A DNA stretch of 8,076 nucleotides, taken from NCBI GenBank assembly GCA_013151655.1, contig JAADHX010000466.1, positions 1-8,076 of the forward strand. The letters run 5' to 3'. The notes beneath the pieces are model-generated. The model had not been told where the DNA came from, ran no database searches, and saw only the letters and a list, made by a program, of their open reading frames with translations. Shown piece by piece: positions 1-7,040 of this stretch. Made by a program: the position numbers and the translations under genes. The stretch is from Actinomycetota bacterium. GTDB taxonomy: Bacteria > Actinomycetota > Acidimicrobiia > Acidimicrobiales > Poriferisodalaceae. Numbering within the stretch: position 1 is the first letter of the stretch; each line of letters starts with the position of its first letter.

Positions 1-590
1 CGTCCAGTGCATCGTCGGTCGCGGGCCAGGCTGTCGACGTGGCCGCTGAGACCTCTGACACCGTAACCAAGCTCGGCGAGTCCTCAAACGAGATCGGCCA
101 GATTGTAAAGGTGATCACGTCGATCGCTCAACAGACCAACCTGCTGGCTTTGAACGCCACCATTGAGGCGGCAAGAGCCGGCGAGGTCGGCAAGGGCTTC
201 GCAGTTGTGGCCAACGAGGTCAAGGAATTGGCCAAGGAAACCGCTCAGGCAACCGAGGACATCGCCTCGAAGATCGACGTGATCCAGTCCGACACCGGCA
301 GCGTGGTCGACTCGATCGGCAACATCTCAGAGATCATCGATCAGATCTCCGACATCCAGACAACCATCGCTAGCGCCGTCGAAGAGCAGGCCGCAACCAC
401 CAGCGAAATCGGTCGCAATGTGACCGAGGCCGCACGTGGAAGCTCCGAAATCAGTCAGAACATCACCGCCGTTGCCGAGGCAGCGTCAAGTACCAGCATC
501 GGCGCCGTCGAAACGCTGGAGTCGGCCAAACAGCTGGCCACACTTGCAACCGAGCTTCAAGGACTAGTGGGCGGATTCACTTACGAGTAG
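1..590 (+). CDS. Methyl-accepting chemotaxis protein, C-terminal signalling domain (5' partial)
   Basis: This is the cytoplasmic signalling tail of a chemoreceptor, which controls the CheA kinase through CheW. The frame (phase from base 3) is open to the window edge, so the sensor, membrane and HAMP parts lie upstream. The hairpin tip is nearly canonical: IAQQTNLLALNATIEAARAG followed by a KGFAVVANEVKELA stretch, about positions 120-235. A long returning coiled-coil helix follows, rich in Ala, Ser, Glu and Gln (for example VEEQAATTSEIGRNV near 380-425), which would carry methylation sites. The protein ends in GGFTYE and has no NWETF-like pentapeptide for tethering CheR or CheB. A 50-nt gap separates it from cheB, so it is likely co-transcribed as the receptor of this cluster. 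The family call is very secure; the ligand cannot be inferred. The first in-frame GTG, at 39, is an internal codon and not the true start. Confidence 0.96.
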   Translation, partial: SSASSVAGQAVDVAAETSDTVTKLGESSNEIGQIVKVITSIAQQTNLLALNATIEAARAGEVGKGFAVVANEVKELAKETAQATEDIASKIDVIQSDTGSVVDSIGNISEIIDQISDIQTTIASAVEEQAATTSEIGRNVTEAARGSSEISQNITAVAEAASSTSIGAVETLESAKQLATLATELQGLVGGFTYE

Positions 591-640
591 GCGAGTCCAT
601 CCCGCAACTGTCATACGACGAACTTCCTTTAGGACGATCC

Positions 641-1723
641 ATGTCACCAATCAGAGTTCTAGTTGTCGACGATTCTGTCGTCATCCGCAAACTCATTAGC
701 TCTGTTATCAACAGCGACCCTGACCTTGAAGTCGTCGGTACGGCTGCTCACGGCCGCATCGCCCTCTCGAAGATCAACCTTCTCGATCCTGACATCGTCA
801 CGCTCGACGTCGAGATGCCAGAGATGGACGGCCTGGAAACGCTCACCGAAATCCGCAAGACGGACACGAAGCTTCCGGTGATCATGTTCAGCACGCTCAC
901 CGACCGGGGTTCGGCCATCACTGTCGAGGCGCTCTCTCGCGGCGCGTCGGACTACGTGTCAAAGCCAGCGAATGTCGGCAGTGCCACTGAGGCGCTGAAA
1001 CAGCTGCGAGAAGAGCTGGTGCCGCGTATCAAGGCACTGGTACCGAGAGCGACCACGACTCGTGTCAAGTCTCCCGCCGAACTCGCGGCTGCCGCGAGTT
1101 CAAAACGACCCGGTTCTGGTCATCGTCTCGAGGCTGTGGTCATAGGCGCCTCGACTGGCGGGCCAAACGCTCTTGAATCTGTGTTTGGGTCGCTAACAAG
1201 GCCACTCGCCGTTCCGGTGTTCATCGTTCAGCACATTCCACCTGTCTTCTCGGGGCTTCTAGCCGAACGCCTTGATCGTCAATCGCCTATGCACATAGTC
1301 GAGGCGGCCGATGGAATGATCGCCGAGCCAGGTACTGCCTATCTGGCTCCCGGAGGTTTTCATCTGACCGTTGTCCGCCAGGGCACCCAGGTCATCTGCG
1401 CTCTAACCGAGGATCCGCAGGTGAACTCGTGCAGACCGTCGGTCGATGTTCTATTCGACTCATCTGCGAGCGTTTTCGGAGCGAACCAGCTCGGAGTGAT
1501 CCTCACGGGGATGGGCCACGACGGACTCGATGGCTGCAAAACTCTGCGAGAAGTTGGCGCGCCGATCCTGTCTCAAGATCAAGAAACGAGTGTTGTCTGG
1601 GGTATGCCAGCCGCCGTGACCGAGGCGGGCTATGCGGACGAGGTACTGCCAATCGAGGACGTAGCCGGCAGGATTTCAATGTGGGTTAGAGCTGGGTCAA
1701 CAGCGACAGCTGGAAGCGTTTGA
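641..1723 (+). CDS. cheB: CheB, protein-glutamate methylesterase/glutamine deamidase response regulator
   Basis: CheB removes methyl groups from receptor glutamates and deamidates receptor glutamines, giving adaptation when phosphorylated by CheA. The 360-residue protein has the full two-domain layout. The N-terminal receiver domain (about 4-122) shows acidic residues D10 and D11, the phospho-acceptor D56 in LDVEMPEMDG, S84 at the Thr/Ser switch position and K108 before a Pro. A linker rich in Ala, Ser and Arg (about 130-162) leads to the methylesterase domain (about 163-350). Its catalytic triad is visible as S171 in IGASTGGP, H198 in VQHIPP and D294 in TGMGHDG. Length is normal for the family. 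The ATG is preceded by AGGACG at 631-636, a usable ribosome site with 4-nt spacing. cheR starts 4 nt after the stop, supporting an operon. No missing key residue or frameshift was seen. Confidence 0.98.
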   Translation: MSPIRVLVVDDSVVIRKLISSVINSDPDLEVVGTAAHGRIALSKINLLDPDIVTLDVEMPEMDGLETLTEIRKTDTKLPVIMFSTLTDRGSAITVEALSRGASDYVSKPANVGSATEALKQLREELVPRIKALVPRATTTRVKSPAELAAAASSKRPGSGHRLEAVVIGASTGGPNALESVFGSLTRPLAVPVFIVQHIPPVFSGLLAERLDRQSPMHIVEAADGMIAEPGTAYLAPGGFHLTVVRQGTQVICALTEDPQVNSCRPSVDVLFDSSASVFGANQLGVILTGMGHDGLDGCKTLREVGAPILSQDQETSVVWGMPAAVTEAGYADEVLPIEDVAGRISMWVRAGSTATAGSV

Positions 1724-1727
1724 CGAC

Positions 1728-2591
1728 ATGGCGATAACCGCAAACCCAACCGACACCGACACCGGCATCGGAACTCAAGACTTCGAGTTCCTGCGCAAGC
1801 TGGTCCGGTCCGAATCGGGAATTGAACTGGACCAGAATCACCAGTACCTGGTCGACAGCCGGCTTCCGCCAGTCGCCCGACAATACAAACTCGCCGGCAT
1901 CGGTGAGGTAATGCGCCAGCTGCGCCGTTCGCGAGACAAAAAACTCCAGGTCGACGTCATCGATGCGATGACGACGAACGAGACGTCGTTCTTTCGCGAC
2001 CAACATCCCTTCGAAGATCTCACCGAACACGTGATTCCCAAAATCATCGAGGCAAATCCACCCGGCACCCCGGTCACCATCTGGTGCGCAGCCGCGTCAA
2101 GCGGTCAAGAGCCGTACACCCTCGCCATGATGATCAACGAGAGCTTTCCCGAGCTTGTGCGGGATCGCCAGATCAAGATTGTTGCGACCGACTTGTCGCG
2201 AACGATGATCAAACGAACCGAAGAGGGTCGATACAGCCAGTTCGAAGTCAACCGAGGACTGCCCGCGAGTCTGTTGCTCGACTATTTCGAGCAAGACGGC
2301 CGGGAGTGGGTTATCCGACAGGATCTCCGCGACATGATCGAGACGAGCGTGGTGAATCTGCTCGAACCGTGGCCGACGGTCCCGAAGTGCGACCTGGTGC
2401 TGCTCCGAAACGTGATGATCTATTTCTCGCCGGACACCAAGCGGGAGATCCTGCGCCGAATCCGCGCCGAGGTCCTTCGCCCCGGCGGATACCTGATGCT
2501 CGGCTCGAGCGAGACGTTGATAGGCATCGACGACAACTACGAAAAACACAAAATGGACAAAGGTTCGATCTATCGACCGGAGGCTCGATGA
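1728..2591 (+). CDS. cheR: CheR, chemotaxis protein glutamate O-methyltransferase
   Basis: CheR uses S-adenosylmethionine to methylate receptor glutamates, opposing CheB. The 287-residue product is the usual length for a stand-alone CheR. The N-terminal helical domain (about 17-82) is followed by the conserved TTNETSFFRD (82-91), the SAM-binding motif WCAAASSGQEPYTLAM (119-134), ATDLS (153-157), RGLP (176-179), LRNVMIYF (226-233) and a GGYLMLGSSETL strand-helix near the C-terminus. No TPR extension is present. The first 16 residues, rich in Thr and Asp, are probably disordered. The ATG lies 4 nt after the cheB stop; a GGAAG at 1712-1716 inside cheB may serve as a spaced ribosome site, otherwise translation would rely on coupling. 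The stop codon overlaps the start region of the following cheX-like gene. The call is very secure. Confidence 0.98.
   Translation: MAITANPTDTDTGIGTQDFEFLRKLVRSESGIELDQNHQYLVDSRLPPVARQYKLAGIGEVMRQLRRSRDKKLQVDVIDAMTTNETSFFRDQHPFEDLTEHVIPKIIEANPPGTPVTIWCAAASSGQEPYTLAMMINESFPELVRDRQIKIVATDLSRTMIKRTEEGRYSQFEVNRGLPASLLLDYFEQDGREWVIRQDLRDMIETSVVNLLEPWPTVPKCDLVLLRNVMIYFSPDTKREILRRIRAEVLRPGGYLMLGSSETLIGIDDNYEKHKMDKGSIYRPEAR
2579..2583 (+). promoter_or_regulatory. Ribosome binding site deciding the cheX start
   Basis: GGAGG lies inside the end of cheR. Two tandem in-frame ATGs follow, at 2588 and 2591. The spacing is 4 nt to the first and 7 nt to the second, so the second is the better start. The frame stays open for some 500 bases upstream, but that part overlaps cheR and reads as Arg-rich shadow sequence. 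Confidence 0.7.
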
Positions 2592-3079
2592 TGCCTGCCA
2601 GTGAACTGCCATTGTCACTCGAAGACCTCGAGCTCGCCACCGCCGAGGTTCTTGGGGTCATCGGGGTGAAATTCGACGAGTACGAACTTCGCGAAGGAAC
2701 GCCAGAACGGCTGACGGCCCGAGTTGCCATCCACGGAGCGAGCGACCTCGATTTGACCATCGAGGCACCAGCCCAAGTCGCCGCAGCGGTAGCTGCAGTA
2801 TTCTTCGGAACCGATGGCGATGGCGGTGCGACAACCGATCTGCCAGATGCCATGGGCGAACTGGCCAACATCACCGCAGGAGCCATCAAGCCGATGCTTG
2901 ACGGGCACTGGGTCATCGGCATCCCCGATCGTTTCGAACCCCAACCAATCTCGTCTGATTCTGCAATCCGGGCCATAGTGCCGCTCGGTCGGGGTGTGGT
3001 GTCGATCACCGTCGCACACTCCGCCGACGCGCCAGTGATCACAGAGGCTGCATCGGTCGTCGAAGGAACTATGTCATGA
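2591..3079 (+). CDS. cheX: CheX-type chemotaxis phosphatase (CheY-P phosphatase)
   Basis: CheX-family proteins dephosphorylate CheY-P and so end the motor signal; they replace CheZ outside the proteobacteria. The 162-residue product matches the family size. The key sign is the helix MGELANITAGAIK (88-100), which holds the E-x2-N phosphatase signature as E90 and N93. The preceding VAAAVAAVFFG segment (about 63-73) and the strand containing VSITVAHS near the C-terminus also fit the CheX fold. Only one E-x2-N helix is visible, as in CheX; CheC normally has two. The start at 2591 is chosen from GGAGG at 2579-2583; 2588 is the alternative. It overlaps cheR by 1 nt and the next cheY by 4 nt (ATGA), which argues for tight coupling and equal dosage of phosphatase and substrate. 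The family call is good; the activity is inferred from the motif. Confidence 0.82.
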   Translation: MPASELPLSLEDLELATAEVLGVIGVKFDEYELREGTPERLTARVAIHGASDLDLTIEAPAQVAAAVAAVFFGTDGDGGATTDLPDAMGELANITAGAIKPMLDGHWVIGIPDRFEPQPISSDSAIRAIVPLGRGVVSITVAHSADAPVITEAASVVEGTMS

Positions 3080-3477
3080 GCGGAGAATTTCCGGCCCGAA
3101 TTGAGGGAGCCACCTACGCCTTGGTTATCGACGATTCCCGCGCTGCTCGCATGCTGATTGGTCGTGCCGTGCGTTCGCTCGGTCTGGAAACCCTTGACGC
3201 GGAACATGGTGCCGACGCGCTCGCCGTGCTCGAAGAGTCCGGCCCGGTCGACGTGATGCTCGTCGACTGGAACATGCCGGTCATGGATGGGCTCGAGTTC
3301 CTAAAGCGGGTGCGGAAGATCCGAGCGCACGCTGGTACGTCGATCTTGATGATCAGCTCGGAGTCCGACCCAAAGATGATGGCAAGAGCTCTAATTGCCG
3401 GAGCCGACGACTACCTGGTCAAACCCGTCGATGCCGAGGTAATCGGTGACCGTCTTTCAGCAATGCACCTCCTGTAA
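3076..3477 (+). CDS. cheY: CheY-type single-domain response regulator (first copy)
   Basis: This 133-residue protein is a stand-alone receiver domain, the class that carries the signal from CheA to the flagellar switch. It has an N-terminal lead of about 13 residues and then the complete receiver set: D19 and D20, phospho-acceptor D64 in VDWNMPVMDG, S94 at the Thr/Ser switch, E96, Y113 and K116 before a Pro. The DWNMP context and the Tyr three residues before the Lys match classical motor-binding CheY. No output domain follows. The start overlaps the cheX stop as ATGA (3076-3079), so it is probably translated by re-initiation after cheX. It is the best candidate in the window for the motor-binding CheY, but a role as a phosphate sink or in another pathway cannot be ruled out. 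Confidence 0.93.
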   Translation: MSGEFPARIEGATYALVIDDSRAARMLIGRAVRSLGLETLDAEHGADALAVLEESGPVDVMLVDWNMPVMDGLEFLKRVRKIRAHAGTSILMISSESDPKMMARALIAGADDYLVKPVDAEVIGDRLSAMHLL

Positions 3478-3587
3478 CAACGACCTTGCCTTTAGACAGC
3501 CCAACTACCCATTGGCAGAGGGAATATCGGTTTTCCGGTTGATTAAATCGTTGGTGCGGTCGATGAGGTAGTTGTAGTGCAGGCGCC

Positions 3588-3594
3588 AAAGGAG
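3588..3594 (+). promoter_or_regulatory. Ribosome binding site for the second cheY
   Basis: AAAGGAG lies 6 nt before the ATG at 3601. It fixes that ATG as the start, in preference to the in-frame GTG at 3577, which would add eight residues ahead of the normal receiver start MKILVVDD. Confidence 0.8.
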
Positions 3595-3600
3595 CACAAG

Positions 3601-3960
3601 ATGAAGATCCTGGTAGTAGATGACAGCAAGGTGATGCGTCGACTCGTGATGCGCGCCATTCGCCAAGCTGGATATGGTGACGCTGACATCGTCGAGGCCG
3701 AGAACGGCGCCGAAGCTGTCGAAGCATCGCGCACCCAAGAGATCGATTGTGTTCTCTCGGATTGGAACATGCCAGTGATGACCGGCATCGAGATGATCCG
3801 CGAGATGCGCGAACAAGGCGACAAGGTGACCGTGGGTTTCATTACCTCAGAATCGTCCGATGAGATCAAGGCCGAGGGCCTTAGCGCCGGCGCGTCGTTC
3901 TTCTTGTCAAAGCCTTTTAGCGCCGACGAGCTCTCCGATTGTCTCGACAAGGTCGTTTAG
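3601..3960 (+). CDS. CheY-type single-domain response regulator (second copy)
   Basis: This 119-residue protein is a minimal receiver domain. It begins directly with MKILVVDDSKVMR and has D7 and D8, phospho-acceptor D54 in SDWNMPVMTG, T82 at the switch position, E84 and K104 before a Pro, so it should be phosphorylatable. Two positions differ from the first copy: the DG after the phosphorylation loop is TG (T61), and the aromatic residue three before the Lys is F101 instead of Tyr. The second lies in the region that CheY uses for partner binding, so it may serve a different target or act as a phosphate sink. It follows a 123-nt gap after the first cheY, where no confident promoter was found (a TTGGCA hexamer at 3512-3517 has no well-spaced -10). 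The next gene starts 2 nt after its stop, which suggests a paired function. Confidence 0.92.
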   Translation: MKILVVDDSKVMRRLVMRAIRQAGYGDADIVEAENGAEAVEASRTQEIDCVLSDWNMPVMTGIEMIREMREQGDKVTVGFITSESSDEIKAEGLSAGASFFLSKPFSADELSDCLDKVV

Positions 3961-3962
3961 AT

Positions 3963-4409
3963 ATGGCGGCGTTTCCTTCGCAGAACGAACTTCAGAAGCT
4001 CCTTGGCTCACTGCTAGCCAAGGACGTGCAGCTAACTGCTGCGGGTGCGTTCGCACCTCATCCGAGCACTGCTCTCGGTCTCATCGACAACGACGACAAT
4101 CTTGTCTACGTCATGGGTTCGGACCTCGCTTTCGCACACCGCTCAGGTGCCGCACTGGCAATGATCCCAGCCGGTGGAATCGACTCGGTCGACGAGCCAG
4201 ACGCGGATCTGATCGAGGTGTACCACGAGGTCGCCAACGTAATCTCTCGAGCCGTCAACGAATCATCGTCCACTCGCGTAAGACTGGATCCTGGCGTCGA
4301 CCTCGGCGCTGAGCGACTAGTTTCAGCCGTGACCGGAAAGCCCTCGGCCATCTTCGGCGTCAACGTAGACGGTTACGGCGACGGCACCCTGGGTATCTGG
4401 GCGACCTGA
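3963..4409 (+). CDS. Divergent CheX/CheC-like protein, possible phosphatase for the second CheY
   Basis: This 148-residue soluble protein has no signal peptide or membrane segment. I do not recognise it by overall sequence. It carries the helix IEVYHEVANVISRAVNE (84-100), with an E-x2-N motif (E89, N92) in the same local pattern as the ELANITAGAIK helix of the CheX gene upstream. The rest also fits a CheX/CheC-like layout: an N-terminal helix (about 7-20), a strand with VYVMGSDLAFA (48-58), a small-residue helix near 61-68 and C-terminal strands around FGVNVDGYGDGTLGIWA. The ATG is 2 nt after the cheY stop, with AAGG at 3949-3952 as a distant ribosome site; the TTG at 3939 is a poorer start that overlaps cheY. 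That it is expressed with the second cheY is well supported; CheY-P phosphatase activity is inferred from one motif. It could instead be a catalytically inert CheY-binding protein. Confidence 0.65.
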   Translation: MAAFPSQNELQKLLGSLLAKDVQLTAAGAFAPHPSTALGLIDNDDNLVYVMGSDLAFAHRSGAALAMIPAGGIDSVDEPDADLIEVYHEVANVISRAVNESSSTRVRLDPGVDLGAERLVSAVTGKPSAIFGVNVDGYGDGTLGIWAT

Positions 4410-4437
4410 GCCAGGTTTGAGTTCTACCCGCAGCAAG

Positions 4438-5865
4438 CTAGCGGTTCGAGCGAATCTGAGGAACCCTGATTCGTGATCGAGCGAAGCGGGAAAGAAGTTG
4501 GTCAATCGGCCGTGACAGGTCGGGGCCGAAGCCTTGACGGATGTCGAAATCCTCGCGCTCGATGTGATGGACTCCCAGAACTCCAGCTGCTCGCTCAGCC
4601 GCCGCAACTAGGCCGGCGGGGCCGCATGCGGCCACGTGTGCGCCAGCCAACGTCGTCGAACCAAAATGATCGGCCATCACGGTTTCGCTGAATCGTTGGC
4701 CTTGGTCGGAACAGCACAGAACCAAATCTAGGTGGCCAGCCGCCTGAGCTTCGCGCAGCACTTCAATGGCCATCGCATCGTCCTCGCTTCGAACGCTATA
4801 AAATAACGTGACCGGTGGCCCATCGGCGGCCCGGCTGCCATCGCCGAGCAGGCGAATAGTCGAGACGAAAGCGCTGATGCCAACTCCCCCGGCGATCCAT
4901 ACGGCTCGCTGGTTGGGCTGGAACCGTCCGTATGGGCCCTCAACGATGACCGGTCGACCGACTAGATCAGTTCGGTGAACACGATCGGTCCAGTCGCCAA
5001 GACTTCTTATGAAGAACGATAGGTAGCCATCGGCTGGAGCTGAAGCAATGGTGAAGATGTGGGGTTCGCGTAAGCCCGATACTTGAAACTTGATCACGGC
5101 GAACTGTCCTGGTTTGTATTTCATTGGCTTGCCGTCGGGCTTCAGCACGAGCTCGAGTGTTGAGCCGTGCAGAGTCGCCCGGGTGACGGTGTGCGGCAAT
5201 CCCGGCGCGATGGCATCTCGGACTACTACTCGGAAGAGATAGGCGATTGTTCCGACGACCATTATCGAGCCAAACCACCATCCCCATCCCGAACCGTTGG
5301 CGTATGACTTTTCGGCCGTGTAGAAGTGCCAACAAGCGGCAAGATACGGAAGGATTAGGAGCTTGTGGGTCAGGCGCCAGAATCGGTACGGAATCCAGCG
5401 AAGAATCGACACGCCAACTAGTACGTAGAGGAAGGTCTCGGCGAGTCCGGCAAGATCTGTGGCGGCGTCCGCTACCGACTTCGACGCTCCAAGGATGCCC
5501 GTGCCATCGAGTTCGGGCTCGATTTGGATGTGCAGGAACATCGTAACTACAGCTAGTGCGCCGATCCACCGGTGAACCCGATACATCGCATCGAGGCCGC
5601 CAAATAGTGGTTCGAGGAAACGAATTCTGATGGCCAGCACGAAGCTCCACGCCATCAGGATTATCGACACTGCGCCGATGAACAGACCGAACGCAACCGG
5701 ACCGTCTTCGCCCTGCGCCCCAGCGAAGGCCAACCACGACCAGGCCACCGATCCAGCAATCGCAGAAGGTCCAACCCAGTGGGCACCGAACCGAGGTCGC
5801 CGAAGCGACGGTTTGCGCAGCTGCCAATCGGCTGGTCGTCCTGCCAGCTCTCGCAACGTGATCAC
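4438..5865 (-). CDS. Ferric-reductase-like membrane flavocytochrome (haem, FAD and NAD(P)H oxidoreductase)
   Basis: The 475-residue protein combines a ferric-reductase-type haem membrane domain with a ferredoxin-reductase-type flavin module and should move electrons from cytosolic NAD(P)H across the membrane. Six hydrophobic segments are visible (about 32-50, 57-80, 98-115, 143-160, 165-183, 193-213). Candidate haem ligands are H98/H112 and H167/H180, spaced 14 and 13 residues on two helices, as in the NOX/FRE group. The flavin domain shows KPGQF (251-255), PHIFTIASAP (268-277) and VEGPYGRF (308-315). The nucleotide domain shows IAGGVGIS (324-331), FYSVRSEDD (355-363) and ACGPAGL (413-419). 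The last 50 residues are Arg-rich. The GTG start overlaps the upstream gene's stop by 4 nt (GTGA). Its nearest purine-rich site, AAGGGA, is 14 nt away, so coupling probably matters. The acceptor may be ferric iron, oxygen or a periplasmic partner; sequence alone does not decide. Confidence 0.9.
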   Translation of the reverse strand: MITLRELAGRPADWQLRKPSLRRPRFGAHWVGPSAIAGSVAWSWLAFAGAQGEDGPVAFGLFIGAVSIILMAWSFVLAIRIRFLEPLFGGLDAMYRVHRWIGALAVVTMFLHIQIEPELDGTGILGASKSVADAATDLAGLAETFLYVLVGVSILRWIPYRFWRLTHKLLILPYLAACWHFYTAEKSYANGSGWGWWFGSIMVVGTIAYLFRVVVRDAIAPGLPHTVTRATLHGSTLELVLKPDGKPMKYKPGQFAVIKFQVSGLREPHIFTIASAPADGYLSFFIRSLGDWTDRVHRTDLVGRPVIVEGPYGRFQPNQRAVWIAGGVGISAFVSTIRLLGDGSRAADGPPVTLFYSVRSEDDAMAIEVLREAQAAGHLDLVLCCSDQGQRFSETVMADHFGSTTLAGAHVAACGPAGLVAAAERAAGVLGVHHIEREDFDIRQGFGPDLSRPIDQLLSRFARSRIRVPQIRSNR

Positions 5866-7040
5866 GGAGCGTCAGTCTTTCCCTTGAGCCTCACGGGTAT
5901 GACTAACACGCCGCCCGCTACGTCGAGCTGCTCGATCGAACCATCGATGCCAATCACAAGACTGGACCCTCGGGTTGAGAGAACGACCGACAATCCATCC
6001 GGACTCCAGTGTATTGCCAGCGGCTGCTCGAGATCATCTATCGAGACAAGAACCTCAAGGGTCGCGATGTCCAGAATCGCGAGCTCATTCTCTCGAGACG
6101 TGTCTGACTCCTTGGCCACAAGAACCAAAGCACTGTTGTTGGGACTAAGCGCGGCTGCATCTGTAGATGAGAGTTGCCGAGCGTCATCGTCGATGACGGC
6201 CGAGCACTCGGCGTCTCCGCCGCTCAAGGGCCTTCGGCACGCTCGACCGTTCTCTAACCACCAGATGTCTTCGACGCTGGCCTCGATCGCATTCGTCGGA
6301 GTCACAATCGTCACCGCTTCACCGTCACCGAGGAGTACTGACTCTGCATCAGGTACACCGCTGTTCCTAGCCAACACTCGGTCGTCGCCGATTGCATACC
6401 TCGGCCACAGTTCGAAACCCGCCACGAACCGGGGAGGACCCAGAAGCCCGGTTCGTAGGTTCAGTTTGGACCATTCGGTAGAAAGGGCCTGTGTCGAGAC
6501 CCAGATCTCGTCGCCAACTGTCGGCCCGATGCCAGTCACATCACTAGTACTCGTGAGCACGACACCCGAGTCGAGATCTAACGACAACACTTCGCCAGAC
6601 TTCGTCAAAGCCACTGTCGTGTCACCGACTGCAACCGAGACGGCTTTGCCCGCGGTAGCACCAAGGTTGCGTTCCCAGACCATCTCCCCGTCGACAACGA
6701 GCTTCACGTCGTTTGCGGAGACCTCGATCCAGCCTTGCGATGTGGCGTCAGCACCAAGCTCATCAGTAGGCGGCCCATTCTCCGGTTCGGCTATGTCTAC
6801 CGCAGCACGGTCGGTTGGGCTCACGACTTGGATTGTGTGCGAAGTTTCGGGAAGCGAACGAACCGCTATCCACAGGCCCCCAGCGCCAAACAGGCCAACG
6901 CAGGCAAGAACAACCGCCCGACGGCGAGTCCCTGCCGAAGTTTTCACCGATGGGTCTGGTCGCATGGGCGCCGCTAACCGGCCGTCGATCTGATCGCCGT
7001 ATTCTCGAAGCCGCGTTCGCAGGTCAGATCGTTCGGTCAC
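5862..7040 (-). CDS. Single-pass membrane protein with beta-propeller-like outer domain, putative anti-sigma factor
   Basis: I do not recognise the family of this 392-residue protein, but its layout and position suggest an anti-sigma factor. A short cytoplasmic segment (1-41, with LRTRLREYGDQIDGRL at 7-22) precedes one transmembrane helix (about 42-60) after a positive TRRR. The remaining 330 residues are outside the membrane and rich in short strands. LSPNN (298-302) and HWSPDG (344-349) resemble WD40/TolB-type propeller blade motifs. There is no HxxxCxxC zinc anti-sigma motif. C268 and C279 are the only cysteines outside the membrane and could form a disulfide. The GTG start has a strong AGGAG (plus-strand 7046-7050) 5 nt away and overlaps the sigma factor stop by 4 nt. 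The end overlaps the reductase start. It probably holds the sigma factor at the membrane and responds to an envelope or redox signal; this is inference from position and topology. Confidence 0.8.
   Translation of the reverse strand: MTERSDLRTRLREYGDQIDGRLAAPMRPDPSVKTSAGTRRRAVVLACVGLFGAGGLWIAVRSLPETSHTIQVVSPTDRAAVDIAEPENGPPTDELGADATSQGWIEVSANDVKLVVDGEMVWERNLGATAGKAVSVAVGDTTVALTKSGEVLSLDLDSGVVLTSTSDVTGIGPTVGDEIWVSTQALSTEWSKLNLRTGLLGPPRFVAGFELWPRYAIGDDRVLARNSGVPDAESVLLGDGEAVTIVTPTNAIEASVEDIWWLENGRACRRPLSGGDAECSAVIDDDARQLSSTDAAALSPNNSALVLVAKESDTSRENELAILDIATLEVLVSIDDLEQPLAIHWSPDGLSVVLSTRGSSLVIGIDGSIEQLDVAGGVLVIPVRLKGKTDAP

Noticed and set aside
2084..2590. Upstream extension of the CheX frame to 2084, adding about 169 residues
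   Set aside because: It overlaps cheR out of frame, reads as Arg/Pro-rich shadow sequence, and GGAGG at 2579-2583 marks the real start.
2311..3207. Long minus-strand frame opposite cheR and cheX
   Set aside because: The product is low-complexity Ser/Arg/Pro-rich and antisense to three well-supported genes.
3544..3566. Flagellar sigma-28-like boxes: TAAA then GTCGATGA upstream of the second cheY
   Set aside because: The -10-like box resembles GCCGATAA, but the spacing from TAAA is 11 nt where about 15 is expected.
3577..3600. GTG start for the second cheY
   Set aside because: It adds eight residues unlike a receiver domain, and AAAGGAG sits at ideal distance from the ATG at 3601.
3939..3962. 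TTG start for the CheX/CheC-like gene
   Set aside because: It overlaps the end of cheY, and an ATG lies 2 nt after the cheY stop.
4428..4444. CCGC/GCGG hairpin between the convergent gene ends as a terminator
   Set aside because: The stem is only 4 bp with a 9-nt loop and no T-run on either strand.
5779..6993. 404-residue plus-strand frame opposite the anti-sigma candidate
   Set aside because: Ser/Thr/Arg-rich shadow product with no domain signs; the minus-strand genes have overlapping starts and stops and a strong ribosome site.
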